A stretch of 64,000 nucleotides of DNA from Balanoglossus misakiensis (lineage: Eukaryota; Hemichordata), in contig CM082591.2 in the NCBI GenBank assembly GCA_040954595.2, positions 5,580,001-5,644,000 of the forward strand. Reading direction: 5' to 3'. A model generated the notes under the pieces. That model saw nothing but the letters and a program-made list of their open reading frames with translations, ran no database searches and was not told where the DNA came from. Positions 46,185 through 59,280 of the stretch are shown piece after piece. The translations under genes were made by a program, and so were the position numbers. The stretch's first letter is position 1, and every line of letters begins with the position of its first letter.

Positions 46185-48367
46185 GAAAACAAAATGCAAA
46201 AAAATACAGCTACATGTGTAGGCCTACTAGGGGTTTAAGTTCTGCGTTGGTGAGCACTGTTAATTACTCAAGCGGCTTGGTTAATTATAACTCGTCATTG
46301 ATTTTGACACTCGATAAAATACCCCTTAACAAAAGTGGCTATATGCGGAAAAGCATGATCGATCAAACATGTCGCTGATGGTCGCGTCCAATCATGTTCA
46401 CGCATAATATTCATAATATGAATAGTGTAAAATTTCACATTTATACAAATGTCTTTCATTGAATTCTTCCACTCATGAAAATTAAATTTAGCTTCGTCAA
46501 TGCATTCAATATATTGTACAAAAAGACCAGCTATTTTAATCCACAAATTATTGATATATGAAAACCTCAATATTTCATATTAATAAAATTCATTCATGTT
46601 CTTAGAATAGGAAATGTATAGCGAACTTAATTGGAGTGTATAATATGCAATACATTTGATATAGTTCTGTGGCAGATACGTTGATAGTAAGATATAGCAT
46701 TAACTTGATGTCAATATTACAGTATTCCTTATACCTTTCTCGGCGTCTGTTTTGACGGTCATATTTCCATAGCAACAGTTACCATAAATTATGCCGTTGA
46801 TACCTAAATTTCGCAATACTGGTAAAATATGTGACGTTTGTCCAACGTTCTAATGACGATACTGCTAATTAGACTTTTTTGCTGGCATAATCCAAACATT
46901 GACGAATAATACAACCATATTCATGGCCTCGCTGTGACTGTACAGTCGTGCGGCGTGTGAAACTTAAACAAAACTATCACGAATTATTATTATTATCACG
47001 AGGTAGGCGACTTTTGGGGGATTTTTCCCCTCTGGAGGTAAACTTGAGATCGGTGATTTAGGTAACCGTATGTAGACCAAAGCTGAGGATGATTGGTGAT
47101 AGAAAAGATTTTCCCAATCCATTACTAGTGTTGCTTCGTGATCTGCGCATCATTTTTTCGAGTTCAATCTGTTGCAATCTTCGAGAGGCGTTTCTAAGCC
47201 AGGAAAATAGGACATGTTCCTTGATTTGCAGCACGCAACCGTTGCCATTGACAATCATCGGTTTCTTGGCAACGACCAATTTAAGTCAGTCTAAGAATAC
47301 AATGTCTGGACCAGGGTAATAAAGAACACGTTAAGACACGTTAAGACAATGCTGCATGGTGATCCTAAGCCTCAGTGTTATTGTGGATATCGAATGACCA
47401 ATCGGGACAATACAGTACAACAGAAAAGAATGCAAACTATATCCGTTGTCATGGTAATTGCCTCATTAAAGTTAACAATCTTATTAAGCTGTTTTGATCA
47501 CCAAATTCGCTAAATGGAAATTTACGTTTGTCTGGCAGTACCGAAAAACCTTTTCTACGAGTTATCAGGAAATGGTTCGTTCAGCAGGTTAACATCGTCT
47601 GATTTTTTTTTTAAATATGGAAGTACATTTATAACCTACTCCGCTGTTGCAGTCAGATGGTAGCTTTGATTTATTTACATGTTTTTTTTTCTTTTCAAGT
47701 AACTTTAAACCTTGCTTACAGTTTATTCCTGGTATAGCAAAACTCTACCAACTGTTGCCGTCTCGTTGCATGAAGTATCCCATATCAATGAACGAAAACA
47801 TCTAATCCTGTTTACTGCATGCTGGTTTGTATATCCCAAACCATGGAACACTGGTAACAGATGACCCAAATCTTTGCATTCATGGGACTTTGCTGAAATA
47901 TAATAATCCCGTTTTCCCATCTATAATACATGTAGGAATAATCCATGATCATGGAATAATAACAGCATGGGGACAGGGGACCGGGAATACAAAGAAAAAT
48001 CAAATCCGATCCGATCAGAAACAGGGATGGATTGTAAGAGTCTGGAACACTACCGGTTTTAATCAAAATTTCATCATCACCCCTTGGGGTCTACAAGTTT
48101 GACAACAGTTCAGAAGTTGGAACTTATCTACCAGCGCAGTGTAGGCCTATGTACTGCTTTGCCGATAGATGGAGCAACCAGCTTTTCATCTCATCATTTT
48201 TTGCCGACGTCAAATCCATTCTTAACTTCTCAGTTTCTTTTCTTCGCGTTTCTGTGACGTCAAACTTTTAAGCTCACAATTGTCATGTTTTGAGATTGTT
48301 TATTTCGACGCTGTCTACAGCCGGTGTCCCTCGTTTTCCTGTCGTCGAAGATAATACTGTACAGCTA
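46185..48367. other. Intergenic, no gene recognised
   Basis: A minus-strand ORF at 47058-47279 has a plausible residue mix but no ATG, no good acceptor and no recognised domain. Nothing else supported. Confidence 0.4.
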
Positions 48368-48872
48368 TTAAATGCACGTAAGCTGCAACTGGATAAAAAA
48401 TTAAAGTTTTAAATAATCTCATATATGCTTTTTATTATGTCTATTAAATGCTATTTCATGATAATATATCAAGCTCAACACTTATTTATGACAAAATGGC
48501 CAGAAATTAAAGAAAAACGAAAATTCCTGTAATTTTAAAAAAAGTGCAATATTGCAGTGAAAAATGAAAATCTGATGTCTCAGTGGTGTACTTCCATGAG
48601 CTCAAGTGGATGAGATCATGTTTTGTTTATGAAGTTTCATAACCGGAAATGCAACATATTCATTGTTTCTTGCATTTTCCCACGGTGGCGGCCATAATCG
48701 CTTGCGGCAAAGCTTTATTATTTATCTGGTTAAAACTTGCATATGCACTCATATTTAGGGTTTATTATGCTTGTGTATAGTTCACTGCCTTCATCTGCAT
48801 GGACTAGTGGTAGTGCAGTTTGAAACAAAAATTATGAAAATTATCCCAAAAGTTACAGCTTACGTGCCTTTA
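48368..48872. mobile_element. ~505-bp TTAA MITE
   Basis: TTAAATGCACGTAAGCTGCA (left) and the inverted AGTTACAGCTTACGTGCCTT with TTAA (right) differ at only a few positions over 23 bp. Single copy here. Confidence 0.8.
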
Positions 48873-49734
48873 ACATTTCAATGGAAATATTGTTGATAGT
48901 TTCGTTTTACTGATTCAACCATATCACAAGCTTATTTACCGGAGTCAACTCTGACGCAGATGCAGAAAGTATCAGAAAACCAAATCAGGAAAACCCTAAT
49001 TCAACATGTCAGCTTAGCTAAAGGCAGAACGTACCCAGACAACAACGAACTTGATAACCGAAGTTATTTCTGGTATCTCAACGTTATGATCAGAATGACC
49101 CGAAACAGTGGTTTTATCGCGGCACTGAGATCACGCGTTGCGTTGTGTATAGTCATTTTTCCGTTTACATCTCTGATCAACAATGAATTGTAGTCGGTCA
49201 GAAATAACATGAGCGATTGGTGTGAGGCATGGCAGTGGAAAGTGAATGGCAATCATGTAGATCATCTGCAACGTTACGAGAATAAATATGCCTGTGTTTA
49301 TTAGAGACGCACAGTATAGTGACTTCAAGTGAAGGGGTCGACCCCTTGCAATCAAATAAACGTATTGACTTAATAAAGCACCAGTTTGATTTTTTAATCG
49401 AATAAATGGCATACCATAAAAAGAAAAGAAAAGTAACATACTGAAGTGTAACATAAAGTTTAAAGTTCTGGCAATGAAAACGGCGGGATTGTCTCAAGAC
49501 AACGAGGTTTGGGACTTTCTCTGTAAACAGCATTACATCCTCTATACAGCACGCCAGTTTGTGAAGCCACGCATTCTTTGTAATTATATTAGCTGCAGTT
49601 TAGTTTGCCTGGATTTGATTTTTATGGTTTTTTTACGTGCTGTGTCCAGCTGAGTTTGTGCTGACCACTTGATGGACCTTTGACAACCACGTTCCAAAAT
49701 CCCGGCTGCAGAGATCTTTTTGTCGCATTCACTA
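48873..49734. other. Intergenic, no gene recognised
   Basis: Overlapping ORFs on both strands (48960-49193 plus; 49131-49533 minus) have no recognised domains and no consistent splice signals. Confidence 0.4.
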
Positions 49735-50078
49735 TTAAAGGGACAAAGTCCCTCTCTCTCTCTCGCTGCCCTTTTTTTCCATTAACTATGTTTGACACAA
49801 GACACTGTTTTTGTTATTCTACATGTGGATATATAGCGAATTAACATTCGACCACACACAACTTCCATCCAACATTATAGACACGGGAGGGGAAAAACTC
49901 GCCAAAATGAATAATCGGTCTTTACCATTTATTCATTTTGGCGAGATTTTTATGCTCTCATATCCTACAAACTGGATAGAAGTTGTGTGTGATCGAACGT
50001 CGACTCACTATACATCCACATTTAGAATAACATAAATTAATGGAAAAGGGGCAGCGAGAGAGATACTTTGTCCCTTAA
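49735..50078 (+). mobile_element. Palindromic ~350-bp TTAA element, copy 9
   Basis: TTAAAGGGACAAAGTCCCTC to GATACTTTGTCCCTTAA; right arm lacks a short internal stretch. Same orientation as copy 1. Confidence 0.9.
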
Positions 50079-50698
50079 TAATAGTATTATGATGACCGAG
50101 TCTTATTTTCCGACATGCTATTGTCATCGTTTTGAGGTTTAAACATTTTTTTTCGACGGATTTTCTTTCCCCGAGAAATAATATCCCACGCTGTGCATTG
50201 AATGTACTTCTGATCCAAAGTCACCTTCTGCACATTTCGTGATTCCTCCGAGATAGATTAGCCGACGCGCCTTTTCATAACATGCAGCGTTTATAAATAA
50301 TATATAGGGTTTTACTTGCCTTTTTGGACATTAAACAAGTATGTGTGTGACAAGAGTAGCGCCAAAGTACAATGCCCGGGCGAGTTTCCATCGCTTGACT
50401 CGTTAAATGACTTTCTACATTTCTCCGTTGCCAGAGTATGAAGCCACATTCGGAACATTTAGCACCTATCGCCGTGTCGTGTTCAGACAATCAATTGTTT
50501 TGTTAGGATGACGAAAGTGATTCTGTGAAAACGTAGATTTTCTTTGAAGGGACATCTGAGTGACATTCACAGTCACATGGCCGCGTTACAAGCCATGTTT
50601 TAGCGTCAATAATTAACAGCATCCTTCAGGGCTATGATAAGTACAACAAAAACCATGCATGTCTTTGATGTATTTATCGAGCAAGCAGAGAACAATGT

Positions 50699-51050
50699 TT
50701 AAAGGGACAAAGTCTCTCTCGCTGCCCTTATTCTATTAATTATGTTTGATACAAGATACCGTTTACTTTATTCTACATGTGGATATATAGTGAATCAACG
50801 TTCGACCACACACACCTCCCATCCAACTTCTAGACACAAGAGTGAAAAACTCGCCAAAATGAATAATCGGTGTTTACCATTTATTCATTTGGCGAGATTT
50901 TTACTCTCATATCCTACAAACTGGATGGAAGTTGTGTGTGGTCGAACGTTGATTCACTATATATCCACATCTTGAATAACATAAACGGTGCCTTGTATCA
51001 AATATAATTAATGGAAAAAGGGTAGCGAGAGAGAAACTTTGTCCCTTTAA
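50699..51050 (+). mobile_element. Palindromic ~350-bp TTAA element, copy 10
   Basis: TTAAAGGGACAAAGTCTCTC to GAAACTTTGTCCCTTTAA, full-length, TTAA on both sides, 620 bp from copy 9 in the same orientation. Confidence 0.9.
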
Positions 51051-51661
51051 TATTGAGTGCAAGATGCAACTTATCATATCATGACCGGAGCAACCAACTT
51101 TAAAGAATGTTTCTGTTGTCTACTTGACACGGAACCCATACAATGTCTACTTTCTTGGTAAGCCTTGACTATAAAGGTCAGATGACAAGAACTTCAGAAA
51201 TCCTGTATTATATCGAATTCCTGGAAGAACGCTATAGAATAACCTGTTGATATTAGAACCTTCGGGCGTTTTTGCACCCGTGCTAAAATGCGTTTTGAGT
51301 TGTCGGCGTTTAACTTTTCTTGACTAAGACTTAGTCAACAATAACTACATGTGTATCATGGAGATCGGAGACACATTTTGAAGCAAAATTACTGGAACAT
51401 TGATTTTGAAGTGCACATGAAAAATATATTTTACATGGTATATACATTGTTCATCTGGTGATGTTTACGACAAAAATGATCGGCTTAGGTATATGGTAAG
51501 AGTGTGGTGTTGGGTCTGTAGGTATGTAGGTAGTTGGTACATATGATCCGTCTGCTTTCTCAATAATAGTCATATACGTTTTTGTGTTCAGTATCAATCA
51601 ACCAATCGATCGATCAATCAATTAATAAATCAATCACACAAACAAACAATAAAAATAAACA

Positions 51662-51762
51662 TATGAATGAATGAATGAATGAATGAATGAATGAATGAAT
51701 GAATGAATGAATGAATGAATGAATGAATGAATGAATGAATGAATGAATGAATGAATGAATGA
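51662..51762. repeat. (GAAT)n microsatellite
   Basis: About 25 uninterrupted GAAT units. Confidence 0.95.
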
Positions 51763-53150
51763 AGTCTAATAGCGTTAGAGTGGCTACAGGTTGCATCATC
51801 GACCATGTCGCAATTATCAAGCATGCAGCTATCATCCAATGCAAGGAATGGTGGAAAGGGTGGAAGATATATCTTGCAACTACTTTAGTTCTGCTACTTG
51901 CTAAGGCTATAAGCGAACATATAATGATATATGATAATTGAAGATAAAGCAGGAAGTGAATGTATGTCGCCACCAATTATAGTTTATCTCATGGAACATC
52001 GGTGTAAGACCGTTAGCACGACTACAACATGAGGCGATTAACACAATGCTCTAGAAAATGTAATATTGCAATCGCATAAGGGGCGGCCAAATGCATGATA
52101 TTGTCTTTATTGAGGAGATAAACGCGATTTCATGTATAAATGTGCGATGATGATAAATATGTGTGAGTGTGGAGAATTTACTTTGATGATAATGAAACCG
52201 TTTAAGCAAAGCTCATACGTAGGACTCTAGAATCTTGCAGCGGGCTTACAAAATTAGAGAAATATGTCTTTGCAAATTTCCTTCGTAGTAATGACGTTAC
52301 TAGGTGACTGGATTAAAATGAACATGGTGTACATGGGTAATGACGTGTATTACGATATGACTGATCGGTCGCACACCAATTGACAAAATTCTATAAAGGC
52401 CTTTCATTGCTGAGAATAATCGCGTCGGCCATCGTGACATGTATCGTTTTGAATAATGACGTTTAAAACGCATAGCTGAATTGCAATGTACTATATGTCT
52501 ATCGAATTGATGTAAATGTGACGTAGCTAAGAACAATATAATATATTCATGAAATCACCACTTATTATAGTATACACATCAAAGTTAATATAATCAAAGA
52601 TATTAGATAGCGATGACAGAATATAAGTTTCAATAAATTATTATCACGTGTTGCATTATATGAAACTTCATGCATTTTATTTAAAATTTTAGAATATATT
52701 AATTTGTCCCTTTTTTCTATATTGAGCCTATACTATATGTGGCACATTTCCTCGATAGGTTGTGCTATGGATAACGATACCACCTCCCAACATGGTTAAA
52801 ACTTCACTATCAGATAATATCTCGATACGGCATTGGTTGAAACTGACAGCTACCTGTAAAAACAGAATGGAATCTATTCATCTCTGTCGTATAACCGGCG
52901 CTGTTGTCACGTTCTTTGCTAGTGTCATTGCCTGTGTAACCCCCAATGAATCTTCAAAATATATTGCATTTCTGAATACATAGAGTACGCCTTGCATACA
53001 GTAGATACAGACCGCTCATATTCTAGCCGGTTTGTATGCTGTCTGTTACCGCCATTTCATTATTAATGAATATGTACTCATTTTATCGGCTGTTAGGTTT
53101 CTAAGTGTGCTGGTGTTTAACGGCCGTTCTGTTACCCAGGGTCGATTAGC
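51763..53150. other. Intergenic, no gene recognised
   Basis: AT-rich, short ORFs only. No repeat family recognised. Confidence 0.4.
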
Positions 53151-53219
53151 AACGCGCTACGTCACCAGAAAGCTAACAAGCCAGGCTCTGCCTTCCTTTT
53201 CGTCCTGATTGATGTCGCT

Positions 53220-53374
53220 TCGCGTGTCTGTCACGTGACTGGTGTTGTGGCGACAGAAATGTGTCTTATTCGTATCCAGCCTCTCCGCGATCACTTCACG
53301 CTGTAAGTCCGTACACCGGGACGTGCTAAACTCAGCTCCTGCCAACTCAAACGTTCGTATACCTCTCGAGCGCA
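53220..53374 (+). promoter_or_regulatory. CpG-rich promoter-like stretch with a candidate non-coding first exon
   Basis: Locally CpG-rich (GATGTCGCTTCGCG, CTCCGCGATC, CACCGGGACG) in AT-rich surroundings, with an E-box in GTCACGTGAC at about 53231. It ends at a near-ideal donor, CGCAAG|GTAAGTGG, after 53374. I find no matching coding exon to the right, so the gene, if real, continues beyond the window or the signal is accidental. Confidence 0.3.
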
Positions 53375-54528
53375 AGGTAAGTGGACGGCCATTATTACAT
53401 CATCGGATTATAACGCCGATCGCTTCCCCAGCGTTCCCCATCGCCGGCCTATCTTTTCAAGCTTTTGCTGCAAGTAGAGCTGTTTTCGGGCAAATCTATC
53501 TTGCAATGCATTTTTCTCTCGGAGAGATGAACACTTTGCATTGCGCAAAATCTGAACGTAGACTTCCATCCACAGGATGTCATGAACTACGGTCACGATT
53601 TCTTACTTTTGAAAATCAAATCGGATCTCGCTTTGCATGATCCGCGCCGACTTTTACATTTATTTGGCGCAGCAAGTATTTGAATGAGCCTATTTTGGGA
53701 GCTTTCCCTTCAATACAGGCCGACTCACGCAGGTGTGAATCAATCAACCAACCACATTCCTGAAATAAGTGTACGTCTGATGAAAGACGCAGACAGCATA
53801 TAGTGTTTGACTTCTGTAACATTTTTTTGGCGATGGGTCACTCGTTTGCTGTTTATTGGGCCACAAAAGTGAGCAAGAATTCTGACGAACACTTTGCGTG
53901 ATAATAATTTTACATTAACGATTTCCGAACCCCCCGGTTACTGAAGTTCTCGAAGGCAACTGAACCCCGCCGGACCGTTGCGGGTTGTGCGAATTCTGCC
54001 GAAGTGAGCGGGGCGTCTGAAATACGAGATGACAGAGAAAGGCAAAATTTTCTAGTTGTAAGCCCCACTCGACTTGGCGCTGGTTATTTTTTCTTCTTCA
54101 AAAATCGATGTATTCAAAAGAACCCATCCCCGTAGCCGTGTAAATTACCAGCGCAATTTGCGACGACGACAATACCTGGATGGCTATTAGGAGAGCCATC
54201 GACATCCAATACAACGAATAGATACACTTTCAAAGCCTCCAGCGATGCTTACCATCGAGATCAGCTTTGTATTTCATAGCTTCATCCGTTATTCGCGAAG
54301 AGAGCATGTTACTTCGCGTCTTCACAATGGAGTTTATTTTCGCCGTCAGATCCACACACTGCAGTGGGTTTCTGAGTGTAAGTCAAATCGAGGCCCACAA
54401 GTAATCGACAGGTAACAAAAGCCGCACCGATGTGTGACTGTCCTTTGTAAGATGTTTAAGAAACAAAAAGATGTACATTTTATGAGTGTTCTTTCTTGAG
54501 TGTGTGATGTATGTCTTTGTTTACGTCT

Positions 54529-54833
54529 GTCTGTCTGTCTGTCTGTCTGTCTGTATGTATGTATGTATGTATGTCTGTATGTATGTATGTATGTATGTAT
54601 GTATGTATGTATGTATGTATGTATGTATGTATGTATGTATGTATGTATGTATGTATGTATGTATGTATGTATGTATGTATGTATGTATGTATGTATGTAT
54701 GTATGTATGTATGTATGTATGTATGTATGTATGTATGTATGTATGTATGTATGTATGTATGTATGTATGTATGAATGTATGTATGTATGTATGTATGTAT
54801 GTATGTATGTATGAATGTATGTATGTTTGTCTG
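54529..54833. repeat. (CTGT)n to (ATGT)n microsatellite, ~300 bp
   Basis: About six TCTG units pass into about 65 TATG units, with single GAATG variants near 54773 and 54812, then back to CTGTCTG. Open frames across it are by-products. Confidence 0.97.
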
Positions 54834-55430
54834 TCTGCCGCGTGATCTCAACTGAAAATTGGTCTGGCTCTGATCCTTTATTAAATGTGGACTGCACCTG
54901 AATTCATTGCTATTTTGAAGTTTGTGTAGGATCACTCAGCGTGCGGTTGTTTATCTCCATCTCAAAAAGACAGAAAAGCTAACAGATCTTGGTCGCCATT
55001 TTGATTTTCAATTATTAGTAATTGGAAGTAAGTGTGCTCAGGTTTGCATGGTAAAGCCCGATATAGCTTTCTGAAATATTTAATAGCAATAAACAATGTT
55101 GTCAGAAGAACCTCATCCAATTTGCGTTGTGTGGACTAATATAAAGTAGTGCCTTCTGAAACACTACAGAGTTGCCGCCAATATAGCTATAAAATTTATG
55201 AAATATGACTTCCAATAGAAAGTGTGTACGTGGGATGGCATTATATTCGACAAAGCCCTTTTACTAACTAGACCAAACACCACCGTTATATATTCTGTGC
55301 TATGCATTCCTGATCAGCTTCCAACTTAAAGACTTTTCAAAATCCGCAACGTGTCCATAATCCGGGGAAGACGTTTATAATACAAAGTAATCAAGGGATC
55401 GGAAGAGAAAAAGAACCCCCCTGTGTTAGC
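54834..55430. other. Intergenic, no gene recognised
   Basis: No supported feature. Confidence 0.4.
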
Positions 55431-55800
55431 ACAGCATTTTATATGTTTCATTGGCATCGTTTGAGGGTGTGTACAAGATTTTTTCTTCCCGCCAGAGTGC
55501 TGTTTGAGCATATCCTTCACAACAATCCACTGAGAAGTGCGCATGCGTTCATATCGCATTTCTCCAGAACCGTGACACAGTATACAGTGACAGTCGAAAA
55601 GCAAACATTACCTCCGTACACTCTTCTCGTAATCACTGTTGTATATTGTATCTCTTGCAAATTGAAGATTGTAAGCATTTTCTTTTTGATTGTAAAAATG
55701 TAACACATTTCTGGGCCACTGTTACTCGAGCCCTTAATAGATCATACAACACGTACTCAGTTCAGCTTATCTTGGAAGCATGTAATCTATGGTTACTATC
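55431..55800 (+). pseudogene. Degenerate LINE zf-RVT remnant with frameshift
   Basis: The frame from 55443 ends with a CISC pair. A different frame from 55646 continues with EDCKHFLFDCKNVTHFW, matching the H-x-C plus FW part of the zinc-binding region of LINE polymerases. Both halves are needed to rebuild the motif, so a frameshift separates them. Same general type as 4299-4835. Confidence 0.55.
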
Positions 55801-58800
55801 TAGAGCTACCCAAGTTCGAACCTTTGAACCTAATCATAATGTTAAGCACCTTTGCGGTATACAAAGCAAGGATACTAAAACAGCAAAATGTGAGGAAATT
55901 CCTTACTGAAGAGCTGTATTATATAAACTATGTAAAAAACGATAGAACTATTGTAAATTTCATGAAGTATGTGTAACATATAGCCTGTATACTCTGCAAT
56001 TGCTGAATTATAGATTTAAAAAAAATCTCTTGCAAATTCCATTTAATGTTAAATTTTCATATTTTTCATATATGCACTTTTCTGTCAGCTCAAATTTCTG
56101 CAGCGTTCTTCAAAACAGTGATTTGACAGCCGTGCATCTGATACCACCCCCTGACGGGAAGACGAGTAAAGAGCGCAGATTTTTACATTCGCTCTAGAAT
56201 TGTCATTTTTCACTGTCAGTACTTTTGAAGATTAAGACCCCAAGGTGTGTAATCATGGGTCGCTTCGTGATCTTGACCGATCTCATCGATAAGACATAAA
56301 ATAGCCAAATGCAGGGTGCCTAACGCGGGAAAGTTAATAACCCGTTGAAGATCATGCCGCAGGATATAGTTACAAAACGAATGCAGGATCGTAAAATCAC
56401 TTAGGACAAATATTTCAACCCAGCTTTTCTGTCTTGTCTCAAAAGCACAGAATGCATATTATATTATGTTTAAGATGCCAGTGCCACGCCCTTGATTTCC
56501 AATCGAAATCTCTGTTCTAGGAGCATTTTCAAACATTGCATACTGTATCCGTGAAAAAAAGTGTGGAAAATCACACGCCAACCTACCCTTGTTTTCATCA
56601 GATTTTTCATTGTTGACGATTTACCACCCGAAAGACCATAAAAAGGAACAATTTGCATGAAAAGGGGGTTTTCAGACTTTTTTTGGTAAATATGCACGCA
56701 AACCTCGAAAGCTTCCTTATAACAATGTTAATGCATGTAGCCATGCACAAAATTAATTTTGAGAATACGCTTGGCTATCTGAGATGTTCAACGATTTCCA
56801 CGTGTAGAAGACAATTTCTACCGTTATTAGTGCAGTACATCATTGCCGTTTCGCATGTTGTTTTCCAATTTCTTCCACTTGTTACATATGGCGAACGGAC
56901 AGTGTTTTCCCATAGAATTTACAGTAACACAGTTGCTAATTTGCATAATAATAGATGTGACTGTTATGTTAATAAAATTAAATCGCTTAGCCATGATGAG
57001 TGATATAATTGCTCTGAGGGAGCACACAGACAAATGAAATAACCATCAGAATTCGAAATGCAAAGTACACATCCTGAAGCATTCCGAGTCATTTTAAATG
57101 AATTCCATGCATCAAAATTAATCACTCTTGTTTAGCTATCGCCTTTAAGGTATAGTATCCGCGCGGGAACAAATTTCAGTTCAATTCTTAGCTCTTTTAA
57201 AATGTATGCTGGGAGGCTTCTTTGAAAATAAGAAAACAAGTAATGTGTTCGCAGCCTTGTTTTGAAAAAAAAAACCCAAATCAATCCTTTAAATTTTCTC
57301 CATAGAGTTAACACAAAGATTGGCGGCCATTTTGAATTTCAAATGTGAGACAATTTGAGGCAATTTAGATTTCTCACTCAAAATTTTGCACGGTGACCCA
57401 ATATTTGTTCTCAATTTCAAGACAGAATAATAAAAATAATTCCTTGAGCAAAATATGAGAAAAAGTTTTGATTGTCGATAAAATGTGATTATTTGTGAAG
57501 AACCCACTAAATTTAAAACTGGCTACAAATTTCTCACCACATGAAAGAAAAGTTCCATTTTACCCAGTTCATTATCATTTCCATGTATATATATGACCTT
57601 GCCCGATAAAAGGCTTTTTGTATTGGAATAATTTGCTTGAGCAAAGTCAACCAATTACTTCTGCCAGGTGATATGTAAAGTACATCATTAATTATTCATG
57701 CAAATCGAGGCCATGAGGGCCATGTTTATGGATAGAGACTTAAGTCTCAACCTGGGGGTGTTTTTCTATGAACTTGAACCGCGTCTTGTATTTTATCACG
57801 TATGCCGATCTGATGAGTGATTGTTATCTTTTGGAACAAAATCAAAAGTGACTTCAACTTGGATGATGAGCATTGGTATGGTATTGACGATTTACTTGCA
57901 AAATAGACCGTCAATGTTTTCTTTACTATTGTACATTTGCTGTTCAGTTAAACGCCCCTGAACTGCAATTCTCTGAAAGTTGTTGACCGCAAATTTCTGA
58001 TCAATTTTCTCAGAACAACATCAAATGGAACCAGCCTTTCACTATCAGTTTTTGAAGAATCGAAAATATGGCGACAGTAGCAATAGTGATTTGTTATTGT
58101 GTTGCTTTGAATGCCAAACACGATAAACTAATCAACTGCAACGGCAAACAAGTTACAATGTATATCAAACGATTACACTCGGGCTGATCTGGGTACACCC
58201 AAGGCATTGTAAGCCCGGTCACGTCGGTGTCTTTCAAGAACTAATAAAATACTTAAGCCGGTATTTGAAGATATTCCTCATTTCATCAGCTCTTATATTG
58301 CTTCCGTCGAAGACATGGCTGGCTTGATCTTCCTTCCTGTTCAAGTGTGATGTTGTTCGCAATCGATACCGACCTGTAGTCGAGCACCTTGTCTTGTCGG
58401 CCACAGGCTTCTGCTAAGTAAATCAGCTGTTTTTTATCATCCATAAATACAGTTGAATGAACATTTATAACAATCTATTTCAAATGCACCTACGTTTCAA
58501 ACCTTACTTTTAACACGGACGTAGTGTTCCATGCCAGTGTTTTCAGTGCAGTTACTTTTGCGCGGGAAATTTGTCAAATCAGAGTCTTTGGTGTTCGTGT
58601 GATAATTGTCTTAAAATATGTATTAACTTCGTGCTAGGGGGTCAAATGACATTGTTATTATAATAGCATTGTGGGTAGAAAGGCCGACAACTCACTGTAT
58701 TTAAAAAGTTTGAATAAATGTATGTTAATATTTCCTTTGCAAACATTTCTGTCTTTGAAGTCAGAATGTAGAATCATTGAATGGTTTTCACATTGTTTTA

Positions 58801-59158
58801 TATTTTGTACTACGAATTAAATTTCTAAATTCACAATCACTCAATGTCTTTTTCTGAGTTTCAATATCGCATCGTTTGTGCCGGGGTGGGGTTGGGGTGA
58901 TTGGGTGGGGATAAGTGCTAATCTGGTCATCAAATATCCGTACGTCAAAGGGTAGGTAGTTACAACTTTTGATATTTCCAGTATGAATAATTAACTAGTT
59001 TCTTGTTGTCGCTACAGCATGTTTAAATACCAAGTATGAATATGTGTTTCTGTTGTTGTTGTTGCTGTTATTGTTGACATATACAGGTACTTTATGTGAT
59101 AGACTTTGTAAAAAGCAATGTTTCGTTGCAATTCTTTATTTTCTTTATTTTGATTAGT
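55801..59158. other. Intergenic, no gene recognised
   Basis: Unique-looking DNA. A TTAATTATTCATGCAAAT stretch (homeodomain-like site plus octamer ATGCAAAT) lies at about 57688-57705. No exon supported. Confidence 0.4.
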
Positions 59159-59241
59159 AAATAAATAAATAAATAAATAAAAATAAATAAAGAAATGAAT
59201 AAACAACAAACAAACAAACAAACTAAATACTGACTGAATAA

Positions 59242-59276
<35 letters not shown>

Positions 59277-59280
59277 ATAC
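59159..59280. repeat. (AAAT)n and (CAAA)n microsatellite
   Basis: AAAT array, short CAAA array (59204-59222), then a second AAAT array. Confidence 0.95.

Noticed and set aside
47058-47319. ORFs on both strands at 47.06-47.32 kb as a possible exon
   Set aside because: No in-frame ATG or credible acceptor on the minus strand and no recognised domain on either strand.
50275-50490. Minus ORF with a KCSECG zinc-finger-like start
   Set aside because: Only C-x2-C-x12-H is present; the second histidine and the linker are missing, and there is no second finger.
8663-50975. 60-130-codon ORFs within palindromic elements (8663-8854, 10631-11023, 49811-50035, 50742-50975)
   Set aside because: They recur only because the repeat copies are similar, and they vary by frameshift between copies; not conserved proteins.
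8571-51050. Central inversion (flip-flop) of the palindromic element between copies
   Set aside because: Two centre orientations exist, but because the arms are symmetric this is fully explained by insertion in either orientation.
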